From positions 62,001-126,000 of the forward strand of contig JAFLBS010000001.1 in NCBI GenBank assembly GCA_017303755.1: a stretch of DNA of 64,000 nt. The letters run 5' to 3'. Shown one piece after another: positions 45,988 to 54,281 of the stretch (position 1 is its first letter; each line of letters opens with the position of its first letter). The stretch is from Flavobacteriales bacterium (GTDB lineage: Bacteria; Bacteroidota; Bacteroidia; Flavobacteriales; Flavobacteriaceae). The notes beneath the pieces were generated by a model, which saw nothing but the letters and a program-made list of their open reading frames with translations, did not search any database and was not told where the DNA came from. Made by a program: the position numbers and the translations under genes.

Positions 45988-47196
45988 CTAATCAGCTGCG
46001 CGTTCAATAATCACCGCATATCCTTGTCCAACTCCGATGCACATGGTGATTAAGGCGTATTGTTTCCCTGTTAATTGTAATTCTAATGCGGCTGAATAAG
46101 CGATTCTAGCACCTGTTACACCTAGCGGATGACCGATTGCAATGGCACCACCATTTGGATTGATTCGTGGATCATTGTCTTGCAAACCTAATTCGCGTAT
46201 GCAGGCGATACTTTGTGCTGCAAAAGCTTCGTTTAACTCAATAATATCGATTTGGTCTAATGTCAAATTGGCTTTTTCTAATGCTTTTTTGGTCGCTTCA
46301 ACTGGGCCGATTCCCATGATTCTTGGCTCTACTCCTACTACGGATGAACTTACGATTCGGGCTAATGGTTTTAAATTGTATTTCTTAACTGCGTCTTCTG
46401 ATGCAATAATCGTTGCGCAAGCGCCGTCGTTTAAACCTGATGCATTTCCGGCAGTTACGCTTCCCTCTTTTTTGAATGCGGGACGTAATTTGGCTAAACC
46501 TTCCAAGGATGTCGTTGGCTTGATGAATTCGTCTTTGGTGAACTGGATTGGGTCGCCTTTTCGTTGCGGAATTTCAACAGCTATTATTTCTCTAGCTAAT
46601 CGTCCTGAAGTTTGCGCTTCAGTCGCTTTTTGTTGACTATTAAGAGCAAAAGCGTCTTGGTCTTCGCGACTGATGTTGTACTTTTCTACTAGGTTCTCAG
46701 CGGTTTCTCCCATGGCATCCGTGCCATACATAGCGTGCATTTTAGGATTGATGAATCTCCAACCAAAACTTGAATCGTACATTTTAGAATCGGTTCCGAA
46801 AGCCGATGATGGTTTGGAAACGACTAAAGGTCCGCGTGTCATATTTTCAATGCCGCCTGCAATAAAAACATGTCCGTCGCCTGCTTTGATAGCTCGATTG
46901 GCACCAATAATGGCTGACAAACCCGAGCTGCACAAACGATTGACCGTTTCACCGGGAACTGTGTAAGGCAAACCCGCTAATAATAAAGACATTCGCGCTA
47001 CATTTCGATTGTCTTCACCCGCTTGATTGGCACAACCCATTATGACATCATCGTAAGCGTCTTTTGGAATATTTGGATTTTTTTCTACTACTTTTTGAAT
47101 AACCAAAGCACCCAAATCATCGGGGCGAACCGATGCTAGTGTTCCTTGGTAACTTCCGATTGGCGTTCGAACGCCGTCTATGATGTATGCTTCCAT
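45988..47196 (-). CDS. paaJ: Acyl-CoA thiolase (3-oxoadipyl-CoA/PaaJ type)
   Basis: This 402-residue thiolase has GETVNRLCSSGLSAIIGANRAI with the nucleophilic Cys (about 90), GGIENMTRGPLVVSK (typical of the PcaF/PaaJ group), ELNEAFAAQSIACIRELG, NPNGGAIAIGHPLGVTGAR with active-site His, and C-terminal CIGVGQGYAVIIERA. PaaJ cleaves 3-oxo-5,6-dehydrosuberyl-CoA and 3-oxoadipyl-CoA to acetyl-CoA and shorter acyl-CoA. It sits 64 bp before paaZ. PaaJ rather than PcaF is chosen from the operon. Confidence 0.9.
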   Translation of the reverse strand: MEAYIIDGVRTPIGSYQGTLASVRPDDLGALVIQKVVEKNPNIPKDAYDDVIMGCANQAGEDNRNVARMSLLLAGLPYTVPGETVNRLCSSGLSAIIGANRAIKAGDGHVFIAGGIENMTRGPLVVSKPSSAFGTDSKMYDSSFGWRFINPKMHAMYGTDAMGETAENLVEKYNISREDQDAFALNSQQKATEAQTSGRLAREIIAVEIPQRKGDPIQFTKDEFIKPTTSLEGLAKLRPAFKKEGSVTAGNASGLNDGACATIIASEDAVKKYNLKPLARIVSSSVVGVEPRIMGIGPVEATKKALEKANLTLDQIDIIELNEAFAAQSIACIRELGLQDNDPRINPNGGAIAIGHPLGVTGARIAYSAALELQLTGKQYALITMCIGVGQGYAVIIERAAD

Positions 47197-47254
47197 TTTT
47201 TATTTTTTAACCGCGAAGTCGCAAAGAGTTTCGCAAGGTTTGCTTGTATTGTTT

Positions 47255-47342
47255 TTATCCATTGGCTAAAGCCAACGTTTATTCAGCTTCGCTTTTTTTT
47301 ATCCATTGGCTGAAGCCAACGTTTATTCAGCTTCGCTTTTTA
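47255..47342. repeat. Tandem duplication of a 44-bp hairpin unit
   Basis: Two consecutive 44-bp units (47255-47298, 47299-47342) differ at one base in the core. Each contains the dyad TTGGCT-AA-AGCCAA (GA in the second) and ends TTCAGCTTCGCTTTT. They lie in the paaI-paaJ gap between an AACCGCGAAGTCGC word and a type B repeat. Confidence 0.8.
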
Positions 47343-47370
47343 CTCATTAATTTCTATTTAAGTTGAAGCC

Positions 47371-47470
47371 CTAGCCCCGATTGGAAGCAGTATCCTTTTT
47401 TGTTATCCAATGTACCTCGACTTCGCTCGGTGTTACAAAAAAGATACTGCGGAAAGCGGGATTAAGCTTC
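47371..47470. repeat. Dispersed intergenic repeat, type B copy 1
   Basis: CTAGCCCCGATTGG start; AGTATCCTTTTTTGT pairs with ACAAAAAAGATACT; GGAAAGCGGGATTAAGC end. The loop contains CCTCGACTTCGCTCGGTG (47415 on), a separate dispersed word. Similar to 52972-53065. Confidence 0.8.
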
Positions 47471-47476
47471 AAAAAA

Positions 47477-47881
47477 TCATTCCCATTCTTTATCACTTCT
47501 GAACACTGTTCCTTTGAACAAGGCTACTATTTTTTCTTCTCTTTTTATTTCGATAGTATAAAAACCAAATTTATTTTTGAGAGCGTCTTGTTTTGCTATT
47601 GCCACAATTTTGTTCCCTTCTTTGAGGGTTTCGATGTGGTTGATGGACGTGTCGATACTTACTGACTGTCGACCATGCGAATTGGCAGCAAAAGCCAAAG
47701 CGCTGTCGGCTAGAGAATACGTGATTCCGCCGTGAGCAATACCAAAACCGTTGGTCATTTCTTTTCGGATTACCATAGAAAGTGTGCATGTTCCTTCGGC
47801 AACATTTTCAACGGTGATGCCGAGCCATTGACTGAAGGCATCGTTTTGGAACATTTTGTTTACAATTTCGTTTGGCTTCAT
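47477..47881 (-). CDS. paaI: PaaI hydroxyphenylacetyl-CoA thioesterase
   Basis: This 134-residue hotdog-fold thioesterase starts at ATG 47881 (MKPNEIVNKMFQNDAF); the longer reading frame to 47914 begins in repeat-like DNA. It contains VTVENVAEGTCTLSM-like strands, FGIAHGGITYSLADSALAFA (active-site loop with HGG and catalytic Asp) and SIDTSINHIETLKEGNKIVA. PaaI removes CoA from dead-end ring-hydroxylated phenylacetyl-CoA. It follows the dehydrogenase gene after 43 bp. Confidence 0.9.
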   Translation of the reverse strand: MKPNEIVNKMFQNDAFSQWLGITVENVAEGTCTLSMVIRKEMTNGFGIAHGGITYSLADSALAFAANSHGRQSVSIDTSINHIETLKEGNKIVAIAKQDALKNKFGFYTIEIKREEKIVALFKGTVFRSDKEWE

Positions 47882-47924
47882 ACTATTAGTTTTCTCGCAA
47901 AGACGCAGAGACACAAAGTTCTGG

Positions 47925-49073
47925 TTAATAAAAATTTTTAGTTTCTTTTGCCATACGACGAAGAATTGGACTACAACGGTAGCGGTCTTCGTGGTATTCG
48001 TTGTACAATTCGTCTATTTTATTCACACACCATTGGATTCCGAGTTCGTCTGCCCAAGCCAATAATCCTTTTGGGTAATTGACACCTTTGGTCATGGCGT
48101 TGTCGATGTCTTTGGCGGATGCGATGTTTAAAAATAGCGTATCTGCTGCTTCGTTGATGAGCATTACAATGACTCTATCGAAAATTGATTTTGCTAAAGT
48201 CATATCTTCTCTAGGCGAAGGCATTTCTTTGCTGTACTCATAAAATCCACGACCTGATTTTCTTCCTAAAAATCCTGCTTCCAACAATCGTTTTTGAGTG
48301 AATGAGGGTTTGAATTTTGGATCGAAATAGAACGCTGTAAATACAGTTTCAGTAACAATATAATTGACATCATGACCGATGAAATCCATGAGTTCGAATG
48401 GTCCCATTTTGAATTCACCGATGGTTTTTAAACTCCAATCGATAGTCGCAAAATCGGCTACACCTTCTTCATACATGCGTAAACTTTCGCTGTAAAATGG
48501 TCGAGCTACACGATTGACGATGAATCCTGGAGTATCTTTAGCAACTGCCACTACTTTCTTCCAATCCGAAATGATTTGCACGGATTGTTGTAACACTTCG
48601 TCGCTGGTTTGTACGGCTGGAACCACTTCGACCAATTGCATTAATGGTGCAGGATTAAAAAAGTGAATTCCAATGACGCGTTCAGGTTTTTGGCAAGAGG
48701 CAGCAATGGAAGCGATAGAAAGTGATGAAGTATTGGATGCTAGAATGGTTTCGGGCGAGACGTAATTCTCTAATTCGGAGAATAGCTTCCTCTTGATTTC
48801 TAAATTTTCGATTATGGCCTCGATGACTAAATCGGAATGCGATAATTCGCCCATGGTATGAGCGTACGAAATGTTATTTTGTATACGGTTTTTTTCGCTT
48901 TCATCTATTTTGGCTTTTTCGACCAATTTAGACAAAGTGACATCAAGATTAGCTTTACTTTTATTTAATGCGTCTTGATTGGTATCGTAAATTTTCACTT
49001 CACAACCTGCTGTTGCGGCAACTTGTGCGATGCCACTTCCCATTGTTCCGGAACCTATGATTGCTACTTTCAT
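47925..49073 (-). CDS. paaH: 3-Hydroxyacyl-CoA dehydrogenase (PaaH type)
   Basis: This 382-residue enzyme has Rossmann motif GSGTMGSGIAQVAATAG at the N-terminus, LVIEAIIENLEIKRKLFSELE, NTSSLSIASIAA, RVIGIHFFNPAPLMQLVEVV with catalytic His/Asn positions, and GFIVNRVARPFYSESLRMYEEG. A second helical C-terminal unit follows (about 285-382). It should oxidise 3-hydroxyadipyl-CoA to 3-oxoadipyl-CoA with NAD+. Family is certain; substrate follows from the operon. Confidence 0.92.
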   Translation of the reverse strand: MKVAIIGSGTMGSGIAQVAATAGCEVKIYDTNQDALNKSKANLDVTLSKLVEKAKIDESEKNRIQNNISYAHTMGELSHSDLVIEAIIENLEIKRKLFSELENYVSPETILASNTSSLSIASIAASCQKPERVIGIHFFNPAPLMQLVEVVPAVQTSDEVLQQSVQIISDWKKVVAVAKDTPGFIVNRVARPFYSESLRMYEEGVADFATIDWSLKTIGEFKMGPFELMDFIGHDVNYIVTETVFTAFYFDPKFKPSFTQKRLLEAGFLGRKSGRGFYEYSKEMPSPREDMTLAKSIFDRVIVMLINEAADTLFLNIASAKDIDNAMTKGVNYPKGLLAWADELGIQWCVNKIDELYNEYHEDRYRCSPILRRMAKETKNFY

Positions 49074-49076
49074 TTT

Positions 49077-49142
49077 AAGATTGTAAGATTATAGGATTGT
49101 AAGATTGTAGGATTCTAAAAAATCTTACAATCCTACAATCTC
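49077..49142. repeat. GATTGTAAGATT word hairpin
   Basis: GATTGTAAGATTATAGGATT-type words face the complementary TCTTACAATCCTACAATCTC, giving a stem of about 25 bp in the paaG-paaH gap. Confidence 0.65.
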
Positions 49143-49145
49143 TTT

Positions 49146-49928
49146 TTAATTTCCTTTAAATTCAGGTTTTCTTTTTTCTACGAAAGCGGTTACGCCTTCT
49201 TTGTAATCATTGGATGAACTGGCTTCGATTTGCAAATCGCTTTCTAATGCTAATTGTTGCTCCAAATTATTGGTCATAGATTGATTGATTAATCGTTTGG
49301 TTAAACCTAACGCTTTGGTTGGCATTTGGGCTAAATTTTGAGCCAGCGATTGGACTTCTTCCTCAAAAATTCCAGCGGCAAAGATTTTATAAATCATTCC
49401 TATATTCAATGCTTCCACAGCCGAAACTTTATCGCCTAACATCATTAATGCAGATGCTTTTTGGAAACCAATTAATCGTGGCAGAAAAAAAGTTCCGGCA
49501 CTATCTGGAATTAAACCTATCTTACTGAATGCTTGAATGAAAGATGCATTTTCTGAAGCCACTACAATATCGCAAGCTAGAGCAATATTGGCTCCAGCTC
49601 CAGCGGCAACACCGTTTACTGCTCCAATAATAGGTTTTTCGATGGTTCTGATTTTTTGGATGATGGGATTGTAATGCTCTTCGAGGATTTTTCTAAAACC
49701 AGGATTCAATTCTGGATCTGTTACTTCTTTTAAATCTTGTCCTGCGCAAAATGCTTTTCCATTTCCGGTGATTACAATGGCGCGAACGCTTGCATTTTCA
49801 TTACAATCATCGAGTGTTTTTTGCAACAACAAAGCCATTTCACGATTGAAACTATTGAATACGTCAGGTCGGTTGAGTGATATCCACGCGACATTGTTTT
49901 CAATTTTTAGTTCTATTGAATTGCTCAT
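49146..49928 (-). CDS. paaG: 1,2-Epoxyphenylacetyl-CoA isomerase
   Basis: This 260-residue crotonase-fold protein has PDVFNSFNREMALLLQ, FCAGQDLKEVTDPELNPG, AVNGVAAGAGANIALACDIVVAS and ASFIQAFSKIGLIPDSAGTFFLPR, in which Asp of PDSAG is the PaaG active-site acid and the usual first Glu is replaced by Asn (AGAGANIA), both typical of PaaG. It converts 1,2-epoxyphenylacetyl-CoA to oxepin-CoA. It lies 84 bp after paaD and 72 bp before paaH. Confidence 0.93.
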   Translation of the reverse strand: MSNSIELKIENNVAWISLNRPDVFNSFNREMALLLQKTLDDCNENASVRAIVITGNGKAFCAGQDLKEVTDPELNPGFRKILEEHYNPIIQKIRTIEKPIIGAVNGVAAGAGANIALACDIVVASENASFIQAFSKIGLIPDSAGTFFLPRLIGFQKASALMMLGDKVSAVEALNIGMIYKIFAAGIFEEEVQSLAQNLAQMPTKALGLTKRLINQSMTNNLEQQLALESDLQIEASSSNDYKEGVTAFVEKRKPEFKGN

Positions 49929-49956
49929 ACCTTATTTTATTTCTTGTTACTTAAAA

Positions 49957-50003
49957 TGAGATTGCTTCGTTTCCCGAAATTCGGGACAAGCTCTCGCAAT
50001 GAC
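49957..50003. repeat. GAGATTGCTTCG...CTCGCAATGAC repeat
   Basis: GAGATTGCTTCG, a small CCCGAAATTCGGG dyad and GCTCTCGCAATGAC make up the paaD-paaG gap. It is a recognisable dispersed hairpin of the same style as the other gaps. Confidence 0.55.
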
Positions 50004-50012
50004 ATTTAGTAA

Positions 50013-50513
50013 TCATTTTAAACATTTAAAGTAGTCGAATGGTTCAAGGCAATCTTCGCATTGGAATAATGCTTTGCATGCTGTTGAACCGAATTGACTA
50101 ATCAATTTTGTGTTGAATGAACCACATTGTGGACATTTTACTAATTTTTTATTTCCTAGAAGCGCTTCTTTATCTGCTGATTCTGATAAAGGTGAAGCTA
50201 TTCCGTATTTTTCTAATGATAGTCTGCCTTTTGGAGTAATCCAATCGGTTGTCCATGCTGGCGAAAGGATTAATTCTACTTTAGCTTCGTATCCTTTTTG
50301 TTGGAATGCTGCTTTGATGTCATCGCCAATTACGTCCATTGCTGGGCAACCGCTGTAGGTTGGAGTAATTTCAACCTCAACTATTCCATTTATTATTTTA
50401 GCAGAACGAACGACACCCATTTCTACAATTGACAAAACTGGAATTTCCGGATCGGAAACCGTTTCGAGGATTTCGAAGAGTTTTGGGTCGATATGTGTTA
50501 GTTGTTCTGTCAT
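50013..50513 (-). CDS. paaD: PaaD, phenylacetyl-CoA epoxidase accessory protein
   Basis: This 166-residue protein starts at ATG 50513 (MTEQLTHIDPKLFEI). The longer frame to 50588 reads through repeat DNA. Residues 1-100 are a MIP18/DUF59-type domain: LETVSDPEIPVLSIVEMGVVR, ITPTYSGCPAMDVI with Cys. The C-terminus has a zinc-ribbon: KCPQCGSFNTKLISQFGSTACKALFQCEDCLEPFDYFKC. PaaD is needed for maturation of the diiron epoxidase PaaABCE, probably through Fe-S or metal delivery. Gene order A-B-C-D supports this. Confidence 0.93.
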   Translation of the reverse strand: MTEQLTHIDPKLFEILETVSDPEIPVLSIVEMGVVRSAKIINGIVEVEITPTYSGCPAMDVIGDDIKAAFQQKGYEAKVELILSPAWTTDWITPKGRLSLEKYGIASPLSESADKEALLGNKKLVKCPQCGSFNTKLISQFGSTACKALFQCEDCLEPFDYFKCLK

Positions 50514-50518
50514 TTTTT

Positions 50519-50630
50519 TAACCACAAAGAGCGCAAGATTATTATTGCACGCTCTTCGCTTACTTATTTTTTGGAACACGGACGACACAGATTTAACTGA
50601 TTTCCACGGATTCCTTTTATTTTTATTTAA
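50519..50630. repeat. Word repeats in the paaC-paaD gap
   Basis: AGAGCGCAAG / TTGCACGCTCT hairpin near 50528-50556 is followed by ACGGACGACACAGATTTAAC and GATTTCCACGGATTCC words. The latter resemble AGGAACACAGAT at 54989-55000. No gene. Confidence 0.5.
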
Positions 50631-50645
50631 AACTCTGAACCCTTT

Positions 50646-51398
50646 TTACCATGTCATGTTAGGATACGTGCGTTGCATGTACTGTAATTCAGTTAGAATA
50701 TAACCCATGTGCTCGCTGTGTATTCCGTTTTTTCCTCCTTTTTGAAAGTATTCTATTTGTGGAGTTTGCAAGGTTGATTCCTCCAAAATTTCGCTTACTT
50801 TTTTGTAGTAATTTGATTTTAGAAGAGTAACATCTACTCCTATTCCTTCAGCAACCATTGCTTTATCTGTGTCTGTTTGATGGAAAAGTTCGTCGGTGAA
50901 AATCCATAAATCGTTGATTGCGGTTTGGATTCGGTTGTGACTTTCTTCTGTTCCATCTCCCAATCTTTTAATCCAATCAGATGAAAAACGATTGTGATAG
51001 AGTACTTCTTTGATGCTCTTTTTGGCAATGGCAGCGAGCATTTCATCTTTACTGTTTTGCAATTCTTCTAACAATGCTAAATGAAAAACATCAAAAAGAA
51101 ATTGACGTGTAATTGAGTAAGCAAAATCCGTATTGGGCTGTTCTACCAAAAGCACATTTTTGTATTCGTTTTCAATACGAAGAAAAGCGACGGTATCTTC
51201 AGTAGCATCTCCGCCTTGTAATTTGGCAACATATTGATAATAGCTGCGCACTTGGCCTAATAAATCGAGTGAAATATTGGTCATGGCGATATCAGTTTCC
51301 AAACTCGGACCGTGACCGCACAATTCACCCAGACGTTGACCTAGAATCAACGAATTATCGGCAATTCCGTAGATGTATTGAATTAGATTGTTCTTCAT
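50646..51398 (-). CDS. paaC: PaaC, phenylacetyl-CoA epoxidase structural subunit
   Basis: This 250-residue ferritin-like helical protein pairs with PaaA in the ring 1,2-phenylacetyl-CoA epoxidase. It contains YIYGIADNSLILGQRLGELCGHGPSLETDIAMTNISLDLLGQ, FLRIENEYKNVLLVEQPNTDFA and FLFDVFHLALLEELQNSKDEMLAAI. PaaC keeps the fold but lacks a full diiron set. Start ATG 51398 gives MKNNLIQYIYG. It is 122 bp from paaB; the gap contains GACACGAATTTCACGAATTA words. Confidence 0.94.
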   Translation of the reverse strand: MKNNLIQYIYGIADNSLILGQRLGELCGHGPSLETDIAMTNISLDLLGQVRSYYQYVAKLQGGDATEDTVAFLRIENEYKNVLLVEQPNTDFAYSITRQFLFDVFHLALLEELQNSKDEMLAAIAKKSIKEVLYHNRFSSDWIKRLGDGTEESHNRIQTAINDLWIFTDELFHQTDTDKAMVAEGIGVDVTLLKSNYYKKVSEILEESTLQTPQIEYFQKGGKNGIHSEHMGYILTELQYMQRTYPNMTW

Positions 51399-51520
51399 TT
51401 TTATTTTTTTGACACGAATTTCACGAATTAGCTCAAATTCCCAAAATGCGCAAATTTCACTTAGTTTAATAAATTATTGGATAATTAACCTGAATTAGCC
51501 AACCCGCCAAAGGAGTAATT

Positions 51521-51802
51521 TTACATATGTTTTAATTCGTCTGGAAGTTCGTAGAACGTTGGGTGACGGTAGGCTTTGTCCATTGCTGGTTCAAAAGTTT
51601 CGCCATTATTTTCTGGATTTGACGCTGTAATTTGCGCAGATGGAACTACCCAAATACTCACACCTTCCATACGACGTGTGTATACATCGCGAGCGTTTTC
51701 AAGTGCCATAGTTGCATCGCTTGCGTGTAAACTTCCACAGTGACGGTGTTCTAATCCGTTTTTACTTCGTATAAATACTTCCCAAAGAGGCCAGTTTTTC
51801 AT
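51521..51802 (-). CDS. paaB: PaaB, phenylacetyl-CoA epoxidase small subunit
   Basis: This 93-residue protein has the PaaB signature MKNWPLWEVFIRSKNGLEHRH, GSLHASDATMALENARDVYTRRMEGVSIWVVPS. It stabilises PaaAC. Spacing of 67 bp from paaA is filled by CAGTCGCAG hairpin words. Length is that of PaaB in other genomes. Confidence 0.96.
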   Translation of the reverse strand: MKNWPLWEVFIRSKNGLEHRHCGSLHASDATMALENARDVYTRRMEGVSIWVVPSAQITASNPENNGETFEPAMDKAYRHPTFYELPDELKHM

Positions 51803-51814
51803 AATCTATAAGTT

Positions 51815-51867
51815 TTCAGTCGCAGTCGCAGTCGCAGTCTAAAAACTGTAACTGTGACTGTCGACTA
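51815..51867. repeat. CAGTCGCAGT word hairpin between paaA and paaB
   Basis: Four CAGTCG/CAGTCT words face ACTGTAACTGTGACTGTCGACT, giving a long imperfect hairpin. Related words are at 18138, 21433, 23330 and 37361. Confidence 0.65.
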
Positions 51868-51869
51868 TT

Positions 51870-52826
51870 TTATATTGCTTTTTTTACTTCGTTGTTGGAT
51901 TGTTTTTCGGCGTAAGCCATAGCTGCATCGCGCACCCAAGCACCTTTTTCCCATGCCGATTTGCGTGCTTCGAGACGTTGTTTGTTGCATGGCCCGTGAC
52001 CTTTGACAACTTGCCAAAATTCATCCCAATCAATTTCACCCCAATCATAACGTTTGGTGGTTTCATTCCATTTTAGCTGATTGTCTGGAACAGTCAAGCC
52101 CAAAATATTGGCCTGTGGAACGGTTTGATCTACAAATTGTTGACGTAATTCGTCGTTAGTTTTGCGTTTCAATTTCCATTTTACTGATTGTTCGGTATTA
52201 GGAGATTCTTCATCTTTTGGTCCGAACATCATTAAAGATGGCCACCACCAGCGGTTGAGTGCATCTTGTGCCATTGCTTTTTGTTCTGGTGTTCCATTGC
52301 AAAGCGTTAGCAGAATTTCGTAACCTTGACGTTGGTGGAAACTTTCTTCTTTACAAATTCTAACCATAGCACGAGAATACGGACCATAAGAAGTTCCCAT
52401 TAACGCTACTTGATTCATAATCGCAGCACCATCTACCAACCATCCAATAGCGCCCATATCAGCCCAAGTAATGGCTGGATAGTTGAAAATACTCGAGTAT
52501 TTAGCTTTTCCTGAATGCAATTGGTCGTATAATTCTTCACGTGAAATTCCGAGTGTTTCTGCGGCGCTGTACAAGTACAAACCGTGTCCGCCTTCGTCTT
52601 GAATTTTGGCTAACAAAGCTACTTTTCTTCGTAAAGAAGGAGCGCGTGTTATCCAATTGGCTTCTGGCAACATCCCAACTATCTCAGAATGGGCATGCTG
52701 TGAAATCTGACGAATGTGGGTTTGTCTGTATTTCTCGGGCATCCATTCTTTAGGTTCGATTTTTTCATCGCGGTCGATGCGCGCTTGAAATTGCTCTTCT
52801 AAACTTTTAATTTCTTTTTCTGACAT
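51870..52826 (-). CDS. paaA: PaaA, phenylacetyl-CoA epoxidase catalytic subunit
   Basis: This 318-residue diiron ferritin-like subunit epoxidises the aromatic ring of phenylacetyl-CoA. Features are [54 protein letters not shown] with iron-ligand Glu/His, [40 protein letters not shown] (second EXXH metal motif) and [12 protein letters not shown]-terminal region holds [28 protein letters not shown]. It starts the paaABCDGHIJZ run, separated from paaE by 268 bp containing two repeat families. Confidence 0.96.
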   Translation of the reverse strand: MSEKEIKSLEEQFQARIDRDEKIEPKEWMPEKYRQTHIRQISQHAHSEIVGMLPEANWITRAPSLRRKVALLAKIQDEGGHGLYLYSAAETLGISREELYDQLHSGKAKYSSIFNYPAITWADMGAIGWLVDGAAIMNQVALMGTSYGPYSRAMVRICKEESFHQRQGYEILLTLCNGTPEQKAMAQDALNRWWWPSLMMFGPKDEESPNTEQSVKWKLKRKTNDELRQQFVDQTVPQANILGLTVPDNQLKWNETTKRYDWGEIDWDEFWQVVKGHGPCNKQRLEARKSAWEKGAWVRDAAMAYAEKQSNNEVKKAI

Positions 52827-52837
52827 AATTTTTCTGT

Positions 52838-53065
52838 TTTATTCCGCTGCGCTCCATACAGTTCGGCTTCGCCTCGGGTTAGGTTTCAAGTTTCAAGTTT
52901 CAAGTTTAGCGCTCGAACTTTATGCTTAAAACAAATTATATGTACTATTTTTTATCCCTTTTGTTTGTTCATTAGCCCCGATTGGAGCAAGTATCCTTTT
53001 TTGTTATTCCTATTTCCCTCGATTCTACTCATGTTGACAAAAAAGATACTGCGGAAAGCGGGAAC
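52838..53065. repeat. paaA-paaE gap: GTTTCAA words and type B repeat copy 2
   Basis: CCGCTGCGCTCC and CGGCTTCGCCTCGGG (52844-52878), then TTTCAAGTTTCAAGTTTCAAG (52884-52905), then a type B element from TTAGCCCCGATTGG (52972) to GCGGAAAGCGGGAAC (53065) with AGTATCCTTTTTTGT / ACAAAAAAGATACT arms. No gene; paaA may need its own promoter, which I cannot identify. Confidence 0.7.
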
Positions 53066-53094
53066 ATGGATTGCAAAGAAGCCCAAGCTATTAG

Positions 53095-54168
53095 CTACAA
53101 ACCAAAATCGACTACAACTTTCTTCGAAGTGGGAACGGCTTGGCAACTTAGAACGAAATTTTTGGCCAGTTCATCTTCTTCGAGTGAGTAGTTGAGTTTC
53201 ATTTCGACCGAGCCATCGACTACTTTGCAACGACACGTACTACAAACACCGCCTTTGCAAGCGTAAGGTAAATCGGCTCCTGCGGCGATAGCACCATCGA
53301 GAATATTGTCGAAATCGTCTCCCATCACGAAGTGGAATTCTTTTCCGCCGTCAATAATAGTAACTTCGGTTCCTTCTACTTTTTTCTCTACAATTTTATT
53401 GATGCGTTGTTTGTCTTCCTCAGATAATCCGGTATTGAATAGTTCGTAATGGATTTTATCTTTAGCTAAACCAGCACTCATGAGTTCATCGCGAAGCAAG
53501 AAAATCATGTCTTCTGGTCCGCAGATGAAACACTCGTCGGTTGACGTTACATCAATTAATTTATCGGTAAGAACGTTTATTTTTTCTTTAGTGAATCGTC
53601 CGTTGAATACTTCGGATGGACGATGTTCTTTGGTTAAAAAATGAAAGATTTCAAAACGGTTGAAATAGACATTTTTAAGTTGTTCAATTTCTTCTTTAAA
53701 GATAATTGATTTTACAGTACGATTCAAATAAAACAGTTTAAAAGTACTGTTAGGTTCAGAGGCCAAATGCGTTTTGATGATGGAAAGAATAGGTGTAATT
53801 CCGCTTCCCGCAGCAAAAGCAATGTAGTTTTTGGCTTGAGTTGGATTGACTTCGGTGAAGAATGTTCCGTTGGGTGCCATTACATCTAAAGTGTCGCCTT
53901 TTTTCAATGTATCATTAGCAAAAGTTGAGAAAAGTCCTTCATTTATTTTTTTTATCGCGACTTGCCATTTATTTTCAACTGGCGAAGAACAAAGCGAGTA
54001 CGAACGACGCACTTCGTTGCCGTTGATATGGGTTCGCAACGTTAAATGTTGTCCTTGTTTATAGTTGAATTCCGATTGTAATTCGGCTGGAATATCAAAA
54101 GAGATTACCGAACAATCTTTGGTTTCCTTATAAATATCAGCTACTTTGATACTGTGAAATTTTGCCAT
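53095..54168 (-). CDS. paaE: PaaE, phenylacetyl-CoA epoxidase reductase
   Basis: This 357-residue reductase has an FAD-binding domain (about 1-100, RRSYSLCSSP), an NAD(P)-binding domain (about 105-230, FAAGSGITPILSIIKTHL, CGPEDMIFLLRDEL) and a C-terminal plant-type [2Fe-2S] domain with Cys304, Cys309, Cys312 and Cys342 (LPYACKGGVCSTCRCKV). It passes electrons from NADPH to the PaaAC diiron centre. It is placed upstream of paaABCD instead of after them and is directly behind a TetR operator. Confidence 0.95.
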   Translation of the reverse strand: MAKFHSIKVADIYKETKDCSVISFDIPAELQSEFNYKQGQHLTLRTHINGNEVRRSYSLCSSPVENKWQVAIKKINEGLFSTFANDTLKKGDTLDVMAPNGTFFTEVNPTQAKNYIAFAAGSGITPILSIIKTHLASEPNSTFKLFYLNRTVKSIIFKEEIEQLKNVYFNRFEIFHFLTKEHRPSEVFNGRFTKEKINVLTDKLIDVTSTDECFICGPEDMIFLLRDELMSAGLAKDKIHYELFNTGLSEEDKQRINKIVEKKVEGTEVTIIDGGKEFHFVMGDDFDNILDGAIAAGADLPYACKGGVCSTCRCKVVDGSVEMKLNYSLEEDELAKNFVLSCQAVPTSKKVVVDFGL

Positions 54169-54187
54169 ACTTTTTAAAATAAATAAA

Positions 54188-54219
54188 ACTAACAGTTGTT
54201 AGTTTGTTAGGCAAATTTA
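54188..54219 (-). promoter_or_regulatory. paaE promoter -7 box with TetR-type operator
   Basis: On the minus strand the -7 box TAAATTTG (54212-54219) is followed by the 16-bp palindrome ACTAACAGTTGTTAGT (54188-54203; TAAC-N4-GTTA core), which covers the transcription start. An extra GTTAG half-site (54206-54210) abuts it. The core matches the site upstream of the TetR gene at 54926-54937. Binding would block paaE transcription. Confidence 0.65.
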
Positions 54220-54281
54220 ATGATTTTTTTGATAGGTTACGAAAACGTTGTAATTTTTTTAACCTTCTTAAAAATACAACT

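Noticed and set aside
46142-46636. 164-residue plus-strand reading frame inside the thiolase gene
   Set aside because: Antisense shadow of paaJ, a clear coding gene with all catalytic motifs.
47255-47342. Tandem 44-bp repeat as a CRISPR fragment
   Set aside because: Only two directly abutting units without spacers and no cas genes; each unit is a self-complementary hairpin.
47477-47914. Longer paaI starting at 47914
   Set aside because: The added residues MSLRLCEKTNS come from a TCTCGCAAAGACGCAGAG-type repeat; ATG 47881 gives the family N-terminus.
50013-50588. Longer paaD starting at 50588
   Set aside because: The first 25 residues are encoded by repeat words; ATG 50513 matches PaaD.
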